Positions 27,161 to 34,504 of a stretch of 58,901 bases of DNA are shown here, piece by piece. Source of the DNA: an uncultured Lentisphaerota bacterium (GTDB lineage: Bacteria; Verrucomicrobiota; Lentisphaeria; Victivallales; UBA1829); the NCBI GenBank assembly GCA_900320095.1, contig ONQZ01000006.1, positions 1 through 58,901 of the forward strand, written 5' to 3'. The translations under genes were made by a program, and so were the position numbers. The notes beneath the pieces are model-generated. The model searched no databases, was not told the DNA's origin, and saw only the letters and a program-made list of their open reading frames with translations. Position 1 is the first letter of the stretch. Every line of letters begins with the position of its first letter.

Positions 27161-27739
27161 TCAGCGCGCGGCATTGTCCGTGCGTTCGAGCTGGAGGAAA
27201 TTCGCCGCGCCGAGCTGGCGGATCCCGGTGAGTTTCCACGGGCCGGACGGCGGACGCAGGGCGCACTGGAAATCGGGCAGTTCCCAGTAGAAGACCGCGC
27301 CGCGCGACCAGTCGTTGAACGTCTCGTCGGCGGTCAGCGCCGCCAGCATGTCCATGGACTTCGCGTAGGGAGGATCGGCGAATACGATGTCCGGGCGCGG
27401 CGGCAGGATCCGCACTTTCAGCGAGGCGGGAAGCGTGCCCGGCACGACCTGGAGACGCGCGGGCGATTTCGTGTGCTCGAACCGGGCGATGTTGTGCCGG
27501 ATGAGCGCGAGCGCGTCGGGCGACTCCTCGGCGAAGACCACCGTGGATGCGCCGCGGCTGGCGGCTTCCAGCCCCATGCAGCCGGACCCGGCGAAGAGGT
27601 CGGCGAACGTCTTCCCCTCGATGGAGCCGATACTGTCGAAAAACGCCCGGCGGGCGCGCACCGAGGTCGGACGCACTCCGTGCCCCTCGGGCAGTTCGCC
27701 CAGTTTCAGTCCCAGCGCGGTCCCGGCGGTGATCTCCAT
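27161..27739 (-). CDS. rsmD: 16S rRNA (guanine(966)-N(2))-methyltransferase
   Basis: The 192-residue product has the RsmD pattern: RPTSVRARRAFFDSIG, SAM-binding FADLFAGSGCMGLEAASRG and the catalytic FADPPY. It methylates G966 of 16S rRNA in the small subunit. ATG 27739 is chosen because AGGAG lies 7 bases upstream and the family begins close to this point; the frame is open a further 159 bases but that stretch spans the promoter. The gene converges on GH35, with 18 bases between the stops. Confidence 0.9.
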   Translation of the reverse strand: MEITAGTALGLKLGELPEGHGVRPTSVRARRAFFDSIGSIEGKTFADLFAGSGCMGLEAASRGASTVVFAEESPDALALIRHNIARFEHTKSPARLQVVPGTLPASLKVRILPPRPDIVFADPPYAKSMDMLAALTADETFNDWSRGAVFYWELPDFQCALRPPSGPWKLTGIRQLGAANFLQLERTDNAAR

Positions 27740-27812
27740 GGTTTCGGCTCCTGTTTTTTTCGTGATGGCGGCGGACGGATCGCCGGAACGCAGTATCGGC
27801 TCCGGCATACTT

Positions 27813-27841
27813 AATATGCCCCGTTTTGACGGAAAATGCAA
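27813..27841 (-). promoter_or_regulatory. Promoter of rsmD
   Basis: On the minus strand TTGCAT (27841-27836), 17 bases, CATATT (27818-27813), about 74 bases before the ATG. Confidence 0.65.
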
Positions 27842-27881
27842 TCTTTCCTCGAAAAAAAACGCATTTTTCGTGCTTTCGGGC

Positions 27882-27909
27882 TTGCATTTCCCGAACAATG
27901 GGCTATCTT
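27882..27909 (+). promoter_or_regulatory. Promoter of the RAM-domain gene
   Basis: TTGCAT (27882-27887), 16 bases, TATCTT (27904-27909). The leader to the ATG at 28005 is about 90 bases. Confidence 0.6.
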
Positions 27910-28004
27910 AGCGGGTGTAAGAGTTTCCGGCGCATCCGCGCCCGTCATTCGACAAACATGAATCATTCATCATAACACACCAACCTGAAAAGGAACCCCG
28001 AACC

Positions 28005-28280
28005 ATGATCACCGCAATCATTCTGGTCAACGTCGAACGTCAGAGCCTCGCAGCCGTCACGAAAGAGATCCTCGCAGTCGACGGCATCGTCGAAGTCCAC
28101 GCCGTCGTCGGCGAATACGACCTCGCCGCCATCGCCCGCGTGAAGGACCAGCAGCAGCTCTCCTCGATCATCGCCGACAAGATGTGCAACCAGATCCCCG
28201 GCATCACCCATACGAAGACCCTCCTCTCCCTCAACGCGCAGTACAACTACGACGCCGCGGCGGCCTACGGGATGGAATAA
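28005..28280 (+). CDS. Stand-alone Lrp/AsnC ligand-binding (RAM) domain protein
   Basis: This 91-residue protein is the C-terminal half of an Lrp/AsnC regulator without the DNA-binding helix-turn-helix: ITAIILVNVERQSLAAVTKE, then VDGIVEVHAVVGEYDLAAIA and HTKTLLSLNAQY. The alpha/beta sandwich RAM domain binds amino acids and forms oligomers. Stand-alone forms exist and may act as sensors. AAAGGAA precedes the ATG. It has its own promoter and a strong terminator, so it is monocistronic. Confidence 0.88.
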   Translation: MITAIILVNVERQSLAAVTKEILAVDGIVEVHAVVGEYDLAAIARVKDQQQLSSIIADKMCNQIPGITHTKTLLSLNAQYNYDAAAAYGME

Positions 28281-28312
28281 AAACAGCCCGCATGACGGGC
28301 GGTACACTGCAT

Positions 28313-28346
28313 GGACGGCGCCGCTTTGACGCCGTCCCGCTTTTTT
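28313..28346 (+). terminator. Rho-independent terminator after the RAM-domain gene
   Basis: GGACGGCG (28313-28320) pairs with CGCCGTCC (28330-28337); six T follow from 28341. A smaller hairpin, GCCCG-CATGA-CGGGC, lies just upstream (28286-28300). Confidence 0.85.
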
Positions 28347-28441
28347 CGGTCTTTTCGACGGGTCCGGCGTGTTTTTCCGCGTTTTCTTTAGAAAATCGCG
28401 TTTTTTTCTAAAAAAAAGGCACGTTTTTTTCCGGTTCGGAT

Positions 28442-28470
28442 TTGAAATTCCGGCAAACAGGATGTAGTGT
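28442..28470 (+). promoter_or_regulatory. Possible promoter of the coiled-coil protein gene
   Basis: TTGAAA (28442-28447), 17 bases, TAGTGT (28465-28470), 47 bases before the ATG. The -10 box is weak. The rest of the gap 28347-28441 is T/A-rich and shows no gene. Confidence 0.35.
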
Positions 28471-28516
28471 ACATATTGTATCAGATAATTTTCACGCAAT
28501 TACAGGAGTCCCGGTA

Positions 28517-29998
28517 ATGAGCAAGGCCAGCAAGATCATCAACATTTTTATTTTCGTCTTTGCGATCGTCGTGGTCGTCTTCGGCGTGCTTCTCTTCCAG
28601 AAGAGGGAGCAGATCACCCAGGCGCGGTCGGACATCGCCGCCACGGTGGAAAAGGTCTCCCGCCAGATTGATTCGTCCGCGGCCATCCCCGCCGACGACC
28701 TCAAGATCAGCAAGACCCCGGCCGAGGTCAAAGAGGCCATGGTCAAGCTGGAATCCGCGGTCAACAAGATCGTCAAGCAGCGCAACGCCATCGCCGAAAA
28801 CCTCACCGACGTGACCAATACCGTGCTTGAAAAGGCGTTCTACGGCGAAGGCGACGAGCCGTACATCCTCGAGATCGGCAGCGTCACCAACTACAAGACC
28901 ACCGACGGCACCCTCGCCGAGATCAAGACCCACATCGGCGAACGCATGGAATACTTCTACGTCCGCGACAAACACCTCTCCGAGTTCATGTCCAAGGACG
29001 GCGCGAACCTCGACATGCCCGCCAGAAACTACGCGTTCTCCGCCGACAACGCCAAGCTCGCGAACTCCCTCAACGAACTCCTCGCGAAGACGAACGACAC
29101 CGTCGAACGCATGAAGGCGTTCCGCATCCACATCGTCTCCGTCTCCAACCAGATCTCCCCCGACTCCAAGGAGCTCGACCTGAACTCACAGGAATACAAC
29201 CGCCTCCTCCGTGAGAACATCACCACCGTCGAGGCGTTCGTCAACAAGCACAAACAGCTGGAAGAGGACAACAAGGCCCTCCTCGAACGCGTGGAACGCG
29301 CGGAACGCGGCCTCAGCACCGCCGATGAAAACACCGCGAACTTCAAGAAGATCGCCGAGGAAGTTTCCCAGAAGCTCGCCAAGGCCGAAGAGGAGATCAA
29401 ACGCCTCAGAGCCATCATCGACCCGACCGGTTCCGGCGATGAAAACGCCCTCAATATCGACTTCGCCGTCCTGAAGGATCTCGTCGGCAAGGTCGTCTAT
29501 GTGAACGAGCAGTACGGCTACATCACCGTCGACATCGGCTCCGAGAGCAACGTGTTCCGTTCCAACGGCGAACGCCTCCGCGCATCTGTTCCGGAAGGCG
29601 CCATCCTGACCGTCGCGACCAGCCTCGATCCCGACACCGCCAAGTACATCTGCAAGGCGCAGGTCATCCGTCTCCGCGCAAACGCCTCCGTCGCAACCGT
29701 CCTCGCCTCCCCGGGCGGATCCTTCACCTATCCGAGCGTCGGCGACGTGGTCTACTTCTCGCAGTCCGACATCGCGACCATGAAGGCCGCGCACGCCGAA
29801 AAACTGCGCAAGGAAGCCGAAGAACGCGCCGCCCTCGAACAGGCGCAGTCCATGCAGGACTTCAACGACATCATGACCGGCGAAGACGAATCCGACGACA
29901 CCGGCATCGACTCTGGCGACGACTTCCTCAACGAAGAAGACGACGAGGATGCCATAGGCGATTCCGAAGACGATCTCGGCATCGACGAGGAAGAATAA
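28517..29998 (+). CDS. Membrane-anchored coiled-coil protein with acidic tail, unknown function
   Basis: This 493-residue protein has one N-terminal membrane helix (IINIFIFVFAIVVVVFGVLL). Long alpha-helical stretches follow, with coiled-coil heptads around residues 230-310 (NKHKQLEEDNKALLERVERA). A compact beta-rich domain lies around residues 315-405 (VVYVNEQYGYITVDIGSE, GAILTVATSLDPDTAKYICK). The last 45 residues are extremely acidic (DEEDD and related). I do not know the family. The topology suggests a periplasmic stalk, which is inference. ATG 28517 has AGGAG upstream. Two very small genes follow within 31 and 141 bases, probably one operon. Confidence 0.75.
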   Translation: MSKASKIINIFIFVFAIVVVVFGVLLFQKREQITQARSDIAATVEKVSRQIDSSAAIPADDLKISKTPAEVKEAMVKLESAVNKIVKQRNAIAENLTDVTNTVLEKAFYGEGDEPYILEIGSVTNYKTTDGTLAEIKTHIGERMEYFYVRDKHLSEFMSKDGANLDMPARNYAFSADNAKLANSLNELLAKTNDTVERMKAFRIHIVSVSNQISPDSKELDLNSQEYNRLLRENITTVEAFVNKHKQLEEDNKALLERVERAERGLSTADENTANFKKIAEEVSQKLAKAEEEIKRLRAIIDPTGSGDENALNIDFAVLKDLVGKVVYVNEQYGYITVDIGSESNVFRSNGERLRASVPEGAILTVATSLDPDTAKYICKAQVIRLRANASVATVLASPGGSFTYPSVGDVVYFSQSDIATMKAAHAEKLRKEAEERAALEQAQSMQDFNDIMTGEDESDDTGIDSGDDFLNEEDDEDAIGDSEDDLGIDEEE

Positions 29999-30028
29999 TC
30001 TCCGCACCCCAACAGGAAAGGAACTCAC

Positions 30029-30136
30029 ATGTTCAGATCAAAGTTCTTTTTTGCAGTCGCGGTGATCACGCTCCTCACACTCATCGCCACGATCGTCATG
30101 CAGGTCATGGAGATGCGCGAGTTCATGATGTTCTGA
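30029..30136 (+). CDS. 35-residue single-span membrane protein
   Basis: An ATG preceded by AGGAAAGGA (10 bases) opens 35 codons: basic start MFRSK, one hydrophobic helix (FFFAVAVITLLTLIATIVM) and a short Met-rich end (EMREFMMF). The strong ribosome site and position, 30 bases after the coiled-coil gene, support expression. No function is known; small one-span proteins often bind a larger membrane partner. Confidence 0.6.
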   Translation: MFRSKFFFAVAVITLLTLIATIVMQVMEMREFMMF

Positions 30137-30138
30137 CC

Positions 30139-30297
30139 ATGACGCTCCGTTATCTCATCCTCAGTTCTCTCGCGGCGGCGCTTTTCCTGAGCGCCGCCGC
30201 TTGTTCTCCGCAGGAACGCTCCCGCCGCAATCCGAGGCCATTCAACGAGCCCGCCTCGTGGGAGACCAATCCCTACGGCGACGCGTTCCGCAACTGA
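30139..30297 (+). CDS. 52-residue putative small lipoprotein
   Basis: It starts 2 bases after the preceding stop. The first 21 residues form a lipoprotein-type signal with LFLSAAAC before SPQER; Ala rather than Leu at -3 makes the lipobox imperfect. The mature part is about 31 residues and polar (RRNPRPFNEPASWETNP). It has no good ribosome site of its own, so coupling to the upstream gene is likely. A short tandem repeat of TTTTCCGCAACTG follows the stop. Confidence 0.5.
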   Translation: MTLRYLILSSLAAALFLSAAACSPQERSRRNPRPFNEPASWETNPYGDAFRN

Positions 30298-30347
30298 TTT
30301 TTCCGCAACTGTTTTTTCCGCACCACTTTTCCACGCGAGGTCCCGTC

Positions 30348-31187
30348 ATGTCCTCCGCCTCCACGCTTCACTTCGCCGTCATCGGCGACCCCATCGGGCA
30401 TTCCAAGTCCCCGCTCATGCACAACGCCGCGTTCCGCGCGCTCGGCATCGACGCCGACTACACGGCGGTCCACGTCACGCGCGAGGGCCTGCCCGAGTTC
30501 CTCGAATCCGCCCGGACCGCGCTCAGCGGATTCAACATCACCGTCCCCCACAAAAACGCCGTGATCCCCTTCCTCGACGGCATCACCCCGCGCGCCGCGC
30601 TCGCCGGCAGCGTCAACACGGTCTCCGTCCGCGACGGCAAGCTCTTCGGCGACACGACCGACGCGACCGGGCTGGAACGCGCCGTGATGGAGGTCTTCGG
30701 GCTTCCGCTGAAGGGCGCGAACGTCTGCATCCTCGGCTCCGGCGGCGTGGTCCGCGCGCTGGCGTTCCACCTGGCGGACTCCGGCTGCGCCCGCCTCCGC
30801 ATCCTGAACCGGACGGCGGAGAAGGCGATCCTGCTCACGGACGAGCTTCTGAAGCACGCCCCGGCGCTGGACTGCGGATTCGCCGCGCTCAACGATCCTC
30901 TGACCGTCAGGCGCGGCCTGGAGGGCTCCGATCTGGTCATCCAGTGCACCAGCCTCGGACTTCACGACGGCGACGGCTCGCCCGTCGATCCCGATCTGAT
31001 CCCCGCCTCCGCCTGCCTTTTCGATACGATCTACCGCGAGACGGACATCCTGGTCCGCTGCCGCGAACGCGGCTTGCGCGTCTCCGGCGGACTGCCGATG
31101 CTCGTGCATCAGGGCGCGGAATCGTTCCGCATCTGGACCGGCCGCGATGCCCCGGTGGACGTCATGCGTTCGGCTGTGAAGGACTGA
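30348..31187 (+). CDS. aroE: Shikimate dehydrogenase family protein
   Basis: AroE reduces 3-dehydroshikimate with NADPH in aromatic amino acid synthesis. The 279-residue product has the substrate-binding GHSKSPLMHNAAF, NITVPHK with the catalytic Lys, GSVNTV, a Rossmann GSGGVVRAL and an NRTAEKA cofactor loop. The usual NTDG-x-G reads TTDATG here; the Asp is kept but Asn and Gly are changed, so a quinate/shikimate-type or divergent member is possible. GAGG precedes ATG 30348; the longer open frame upstream covers the small lipoprotein gene. Confidence 0.88.
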   Translation: MSSASTLHFAVIGDPIGHSKSPLMHNAAFRALGIDADYTAVHVTREGLPEFLESARTALSGFNITVPHKNAVIPFLDGITPRAALAGSVNTVSVRDGKLFGDTTDATGLERAVMEVFGLPLKGANVCILGSGGVVRALAFHLADSGCARLRILNRTAEKAILLTDELLKHAPALDCGFAALNDPLTVRRGLEGSDLVIQCTSLGLHDGDGSPVDPDLIPASACLFDTIYRETDILVRCRERGLRVSGGLPMLVHQGAESFRIWTGRDAPVDVMRSAVKD

Positions 31188-31268
31188 GTCCGCGCGCTTT
31201 TTCTCCCGTTCGGATGCGAAAAACCGGAAAAAATGCGCGATTTTCCTTCCGAAACACGCGCTTTGAAT

Positions 31269-31296
31269 TTGCAAATCGCGGTTTTCGTGGTATATT
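31269..31296 (+). promoter_or_regulatory. Promoter of rpmF-plsX
   Basis: TTGCAA (31269-31274), 16 bases, TATATT (31291-31296), about 58 bases before the rpmF ATG. Confidence 0.7.
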
Positions 31297-31354
31297 AATT
31301 ATTTCAAGATGTTGTCCAGTACCTTATCATAACTGCTAACCAAGGAGTCTTATC

Positions 31355-31534
31355 ATGGCAGTCCCGAAACGCAAAGTCTCGAAAATGAAACGCCGCCAGC
31401 GCCAGGCCGCGAACCGTTACGAAGGCGTCCAGGCTTCGTTCTGCAAGGAATGCGGCAAGCCCGTCGCTCCGCACTCCGTCTGCACCTCCTGCGGCATGTA
31501 CAAAGGCCGCCAGGTCCTGACCGTCGCCGAGTAA
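31355..31534 (+). CDS. rpmF: 50S ribosomal protein L32
   Basis: The 59-residue product starts MAVPKRKVSKMKRRQR and carries a zinc-type cysteine pair set, FCKECGKP and VCTSCGMYKG. This is the zinc-binding form of L32. AAGGAG lies about 8 bases before the ATG. The rpmF-plsX order is common in bacteria and links ribosome and phospholipid gene expression. It is followed by plsX after 45 bases. Confidence 0.96.
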   Translation: MAVPKRKVSKMKRRQRQAANRYEGVQASFCKECGKPVAPHSVCTSCGMYKGRQVLTVAE

Positions 31535-31579
31535 TCATTTCATTTTCTCCTCAAGACAAAACCAACCGGAGTCGTTTCG

Positions 31580-32644
31580 ATGAGGATCGCGGTTGATGCA
31601 ATGGGCGGCGATTACGCGCCCGCCGTCGTGGTCGAAGCCGTCGCCGACGCCCTGCGGATGTTCCCCGATGTGGAAATCCTGCTCGTCGGCCACCTGGAAA
31701 AGCTTGCCTACTACCTTCAGAAAGAACACCTGAAGGAAGGTCCGCGCCTCAAGCTCGTCCACGCCGAGGAAGTCGTCGAAATGGGCGAACCCTCGACCAC
31801 CTCGATCCGCGCGAAGAAACACTCCTCCATCACGGTCTGCGCCACGCTTGCCGCCGAAGGCAAGGCCGACGCCGTCATCTCCGCCGGCCACACCGGCGCG
31901 GCCGTGGCGGCGTCCAAGGTCAAGATGCGCATCCTGAAGGGCGTCGACCGTCCCGCCATCGCGACCTTCATGCCGGCGGTCGGCGGCAGGTTCATCCTGG
32001 TCGACGCCGGCGCGAACACCGACTGCACGCCGCTGAACCTCGCGCAGTTCGCCATCTTCGGCGAGGTCTACGCGCAGATGTTCCAGAACATCGAAAAACC
32101 GCGCATCGGCCTGATCTCCGTCGGCGGCGAGGACATCAAGGGCAACGAACTCACCAAGGAAGCGTTCAAGATCCTCTCGAACATGCCCATCAACTTCGTG
32201 GGCAACGTCGAGGGGCACGACATGTTCTTCCACAGCGCCGACGTCGTCGTCTGCGACGGCTTCTCCGGCAACCTGGTCCTGAAGACCGCCGAAAGCATCG
32301 CCTCCGCCATCCGGCACTGGCTGAAGGAAAGCATCATGAAGAACGCCATCCGGAAGACCGGCGCGCTGCTCGCACAGCAGGCATTCGCCGACGTGAAGGC
32401 GATCAGCAATTTCGAAGAGTACGGCGGAGCACCGCTCCTCGGACTCAACGGCGTCTGCATCATCGGCCACGGCGCGTCCACGCCGAAGGCCGTCCGCAAC
32501 GCCATCAAGGTCGCGAACGATTTCGCGAAGCACGGCCTCCCGAGCCGCATTTCCACGCGCATCGCCGAGTGCGGCATCGAATTCGCGCCGCCGTCCCATC
32601 GCACGCCCGATCAGCAGCAGCCGCCGCTGACCACGCATCTCTGA
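31580..32644 (+). CDS. plsX: Phosphate acyltransferase PlsX
   Basis: PlsX converts acyl-ACP to acyl-phosphate, the donor for PlsY. The 354-residue product has the start MRIAVDAMGGDYAP, then ISAGHTGAAVAASKV, VDAGANTDCTPLNLAQFAIF, VCDGFSGNLVLKTAES and GAPLLGLNGVCIIGHG. All match the family. A Pro/Gln-rich tail ends the protein. PlsY-GpsA is encoded at 37351-39105, so this window holds both halves of the acyl-phosphate route. The usual fab genes do not follow. Confidence 0.96.
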   Translation: MRIAVDAMGGDYAPAVVVEAVADALRMFPDVEILLVGHLEKLAYYLQKEHLKEGPRLKLVHAEEVVEMGEPSTTSIRAKKHSSITVCATLAAEGKADAVISAGHTGAAVAASKVKMRILKGVDRPAIATFMPAVGGRFILVDAGANTDCTPLNLAQFAIFGEVYAQMFQNIEKPRIGLISVGGEDIKGNELTKEAFKILSNMPINFVGNVEGHDMFFHSADVVVCDGFSGNLVLKTAESIASAIRHWLKESIMKNAIRKTGALLAQQAFADVKAISNFEEYGGAPLLGLNGVCIIGHGASTPKAVRNAIKVANDFAKHGLPSRISTRIAECGIEFAPPSHRTPDQQQPPLTTHL

Positions 32645-32667
32645 TGCATCCGAAGGGGGGAGCGCAC

Positions 32668-33255
32668 ATGACGTCAGGTCCAGCTCGCACTCTCATCCTC
32701 GCAGGCGTTTTCGCCGTTTCCGCGTTCATCCCGTGCGCCGCCATATTACGCGCGCAGGAAGTCACAGACGTCCCCGTTTCCGGCTCGCAGGGCGCATCCG
32801 CGAAGGACAAGGTCGTTGATGCCATCGAAGGCATCAAATCCGGCGACATCTCCGCCGCGAAGGAAGCCGTCGCGTTCGACCGCCTCCTCAGCTACACGCT
32901 CATCCGCATTTCCGACTGCTGGACCCTCTGCAAACAGGAAATGATCCTCGCGAAGGAAGCCGCCCGTCAGGAGGCCGTCCAGGCGGCGAAGGACATCTTC
33001 AAAAAGGGCAAGGACGCCGCCGTCGGGCAGACCCGCGAATCCATTCTGGAGAACCTTCCCCTGCTCAGCACCTCGGGCAAGGAAGACCCCACGGACAATC
33101 TGTCCGCGCCCGCCTCTTCCGCCGCCGAACTGGGCACCAGCAACGACCCGACGAAAATCCGCGAGTCCATCCAGAATCAGCTCGGCACGCCGTATTCGTC
33201 CGACACCGATCCCACGAAAATGCGCGAATCCATCCAAAGCCATTTCAATCCATGA
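32668..33255 (+). CDS. Secreted protein with C-terminal RESI repeats, unknown function
   Basis: This 195-residue protein has a signal peptide (hydrophobic LILAGVFAVSAFIPCAAIL, cleavage near LRAQE). A helical Lys/Ala-rich region follows. Three related short units occupy the second half: GQTRESILENL, DPTKIRESIQNQL and DPTKMRESIQSHF. The spacing suggests repeated docking or binding segments. I do not recognise the family. The start with a G-rich ribosome site (GGGGGG, 8 bases) is chosen over an in-frame ATG 24 bases upstream. Its stop overlaps the next start (ATGA). Confidence 0.6.
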   Translation: MTSGPARTLILAGVFAVSAFIPCAAILRAQEVTDVPVSGSQGASAKDKVVDAIEGIKSGDISAAKEAVAFDRLLSYTLIRISDCWTLCKQEMILAKEAARQEAVQAAKDIFKKGKDAAVGQTRESILENLPLLSTSGKEDPTDNLSAPASSAAELGTSNDPTKIRESIQNQLGTPYSSDTDPTKMRESIQSHFNP

Positions 33256-33806
33256 CAGACGATCATTCGGAACAATATCCGCTGGCACGCGTCTTCACCC
33301 TCGCGAAACGCGCCCTCTTCGTCTGCATGCTGCTGTTTCCCGTTGCCGTGCTCGGCTGCTTCGGCGTCACGCAGTGGATTTACGACATCAGGCATCGCTC
33401 GAAGCCGGACGAAGCACAAAGCCCCCTGCCCGACGCATCGGCGCCGGAACAGTCCGTTTTGAACGGCATAAAGCCCGAAATCACCAGGAAATACGAGCTG
33501 ACCGATTTTGAGGTCAAATATCAGGACGGCGCCCTCCGCGTCAAAATCCGGACCGCCGCACGGGATGCGCGCCGCGTCCGCGCCGGACAGGCGTTCGACA
33601 TCGTGGACGACATCCGCAGAATGCGCCGGACGACGCCGGGGATGCCGTCGTGCGCGTGGGCGCTGGAGATTGACCACGACGCGCCGGACGGCGGCATGAC
33701 ATTCGTGCTGCCGGACACGATTCGCGGTTATGAAGCGGACGCGCATTGGCACGATGCCGCGTTGTACGAGGACGCATCCGCTCAAGTCGAGGAGGCGCGG
33801 AAATGA
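33252..33806 (+). CDS. Single-span membrane protein, first of a paralogous pair
   Basis: This 184-residue protein has a cytoplasmic N-terminus and a membrane helix (ALFVCMLLFPVAVLGCFGV). An extracytoplasmic domain follows with EITRKYELTDFEVKYQDG, AWALEIDHDAPDGGMTFVL and AHWHDAALYED. The same layout appears in the next gene (EIETKYKTKVF, YILEFDHTSEDGGMTVFC, TPWHTSELW), so the two are tandem paralogues. No known domain is recognised. It overlaps both neighbours by 4 bases, which indicates one operon. Confidence 0.6.
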   Translation: MTDDHSEQYPLARVFTLAKRALFVCMLLFPVAVLGCFGVTQWIYDIRHRSKPDEAQSPLPDASAPEQSVLNGIKPEITRKYELTDFEVKYQDGALRVKIRTAARDARRVRAGQAFDIVDDIRRMRRTTPGMPSCAWALEIDHDAPDGGMTFVLPDTIRGYEADAHWHDAALYEDASAQVEEARK

Positions 33807-34321
33807 AGAAACTGACCTTCTGGGAAAAGATCGACGCCATTTTCACCGTCGGGACGTTCGCCCTGCTGTTGCTGATGGACCTGCCGTTCCTGCTCGTGCC
33901 GCTCATGCTGTTCCGCTACGACAACCACAGGAAAGACGGGATCGACCGGGCCGAACGTACCACCGAACGTCTCGTCAACGAGCTTATCCGGCCGGAGATC
34001 GAAACGAAGTACAAAACGAAGGTGTTCCGTGTGAAAAACCGCGTCGGAAGCAGTACGGCCATCCGAATCGAAACGGACGGCGCGAAGCAGTACGCCGGAA
34101 TCACGGAGGATATCCTCCGGCTCGCGACGGAAACCGACGTCCGGGGCAGACTGACGCCGGAGGAACAGGGCACGGTTCAGGATCTTCGGCAGAGTTACAT
34201 CCTTGAGTTCGATCACACTTCGGAGGACGGGGGTATGACCGTCTTCTGTGCAAACGAGCACGGACATCCCTTCTACAGCACCCCGTGGCACACGTCCGAG
34301 CTCTGGACGGAACGCAAATAA
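33803..34321 (+). CDS. Membrane-anchored protein, second of a paralogous pair
   Basis: This 172-residue protein has a hydrophobic segment near the N-terminus (FTVGTFALLLLMDLPFLLVP). A domain follows that shares the D-G-G-M-T and W-H-x-x-x-(L/Y) motifs with the upstream protein. ATG 33803 overlaps the previous stop and has GGAGG 9 bases upstream; a longer in-frame start at 33746 would sit inside the neighbour. The partner domain is unknown. The region 34322-34400 after the stop has a GCGTT-ATT-AACGC-like palindrome but no convincing terminator. Confidence 0.6.
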   Translation: MKKLTFWEKIDAIFTVGTFALLLLMDLPFLLVPLMLFRYDNHRKDGIDRAERTTERLVNELIRPEIETKYKTKVFRVKNRVGSSTAIRIETDGAKQYAGITEDILRLATETDVRGRLTPEEQGTVQDLRQSYILEFDHTSEDGGMTVFCANEHGHPFYSTPWHTSELWTERK

Positions 34322-34396
34322 AGTTAAGCTGTGCGTTATTAACGCTTCCATCTGCTTTTTTTCCGCGTTTTTTACCGTGATGCGCCTTTTTTTCCG

Positions 34397-34425
34397 TTGA
34401 AAAACACCATTCGGGCATTTATTGT
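34397..34425 (+). promoter_or_regulatory. Promoter of the GH31 gene
   Basis: TTGAAA (34397-34402), 17 bases, TATTGT (34420-34425), about 79 bases before the ATG. Confidence 0.5.
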
Positions 34426-34504
34426 ATAGGCGTGTCCGCAAACGCGAACCGTTTTTTCGAACCGTTTCATCACTCCACAATCAAGTTCCCAAGGAGATTG
34501 TAAC

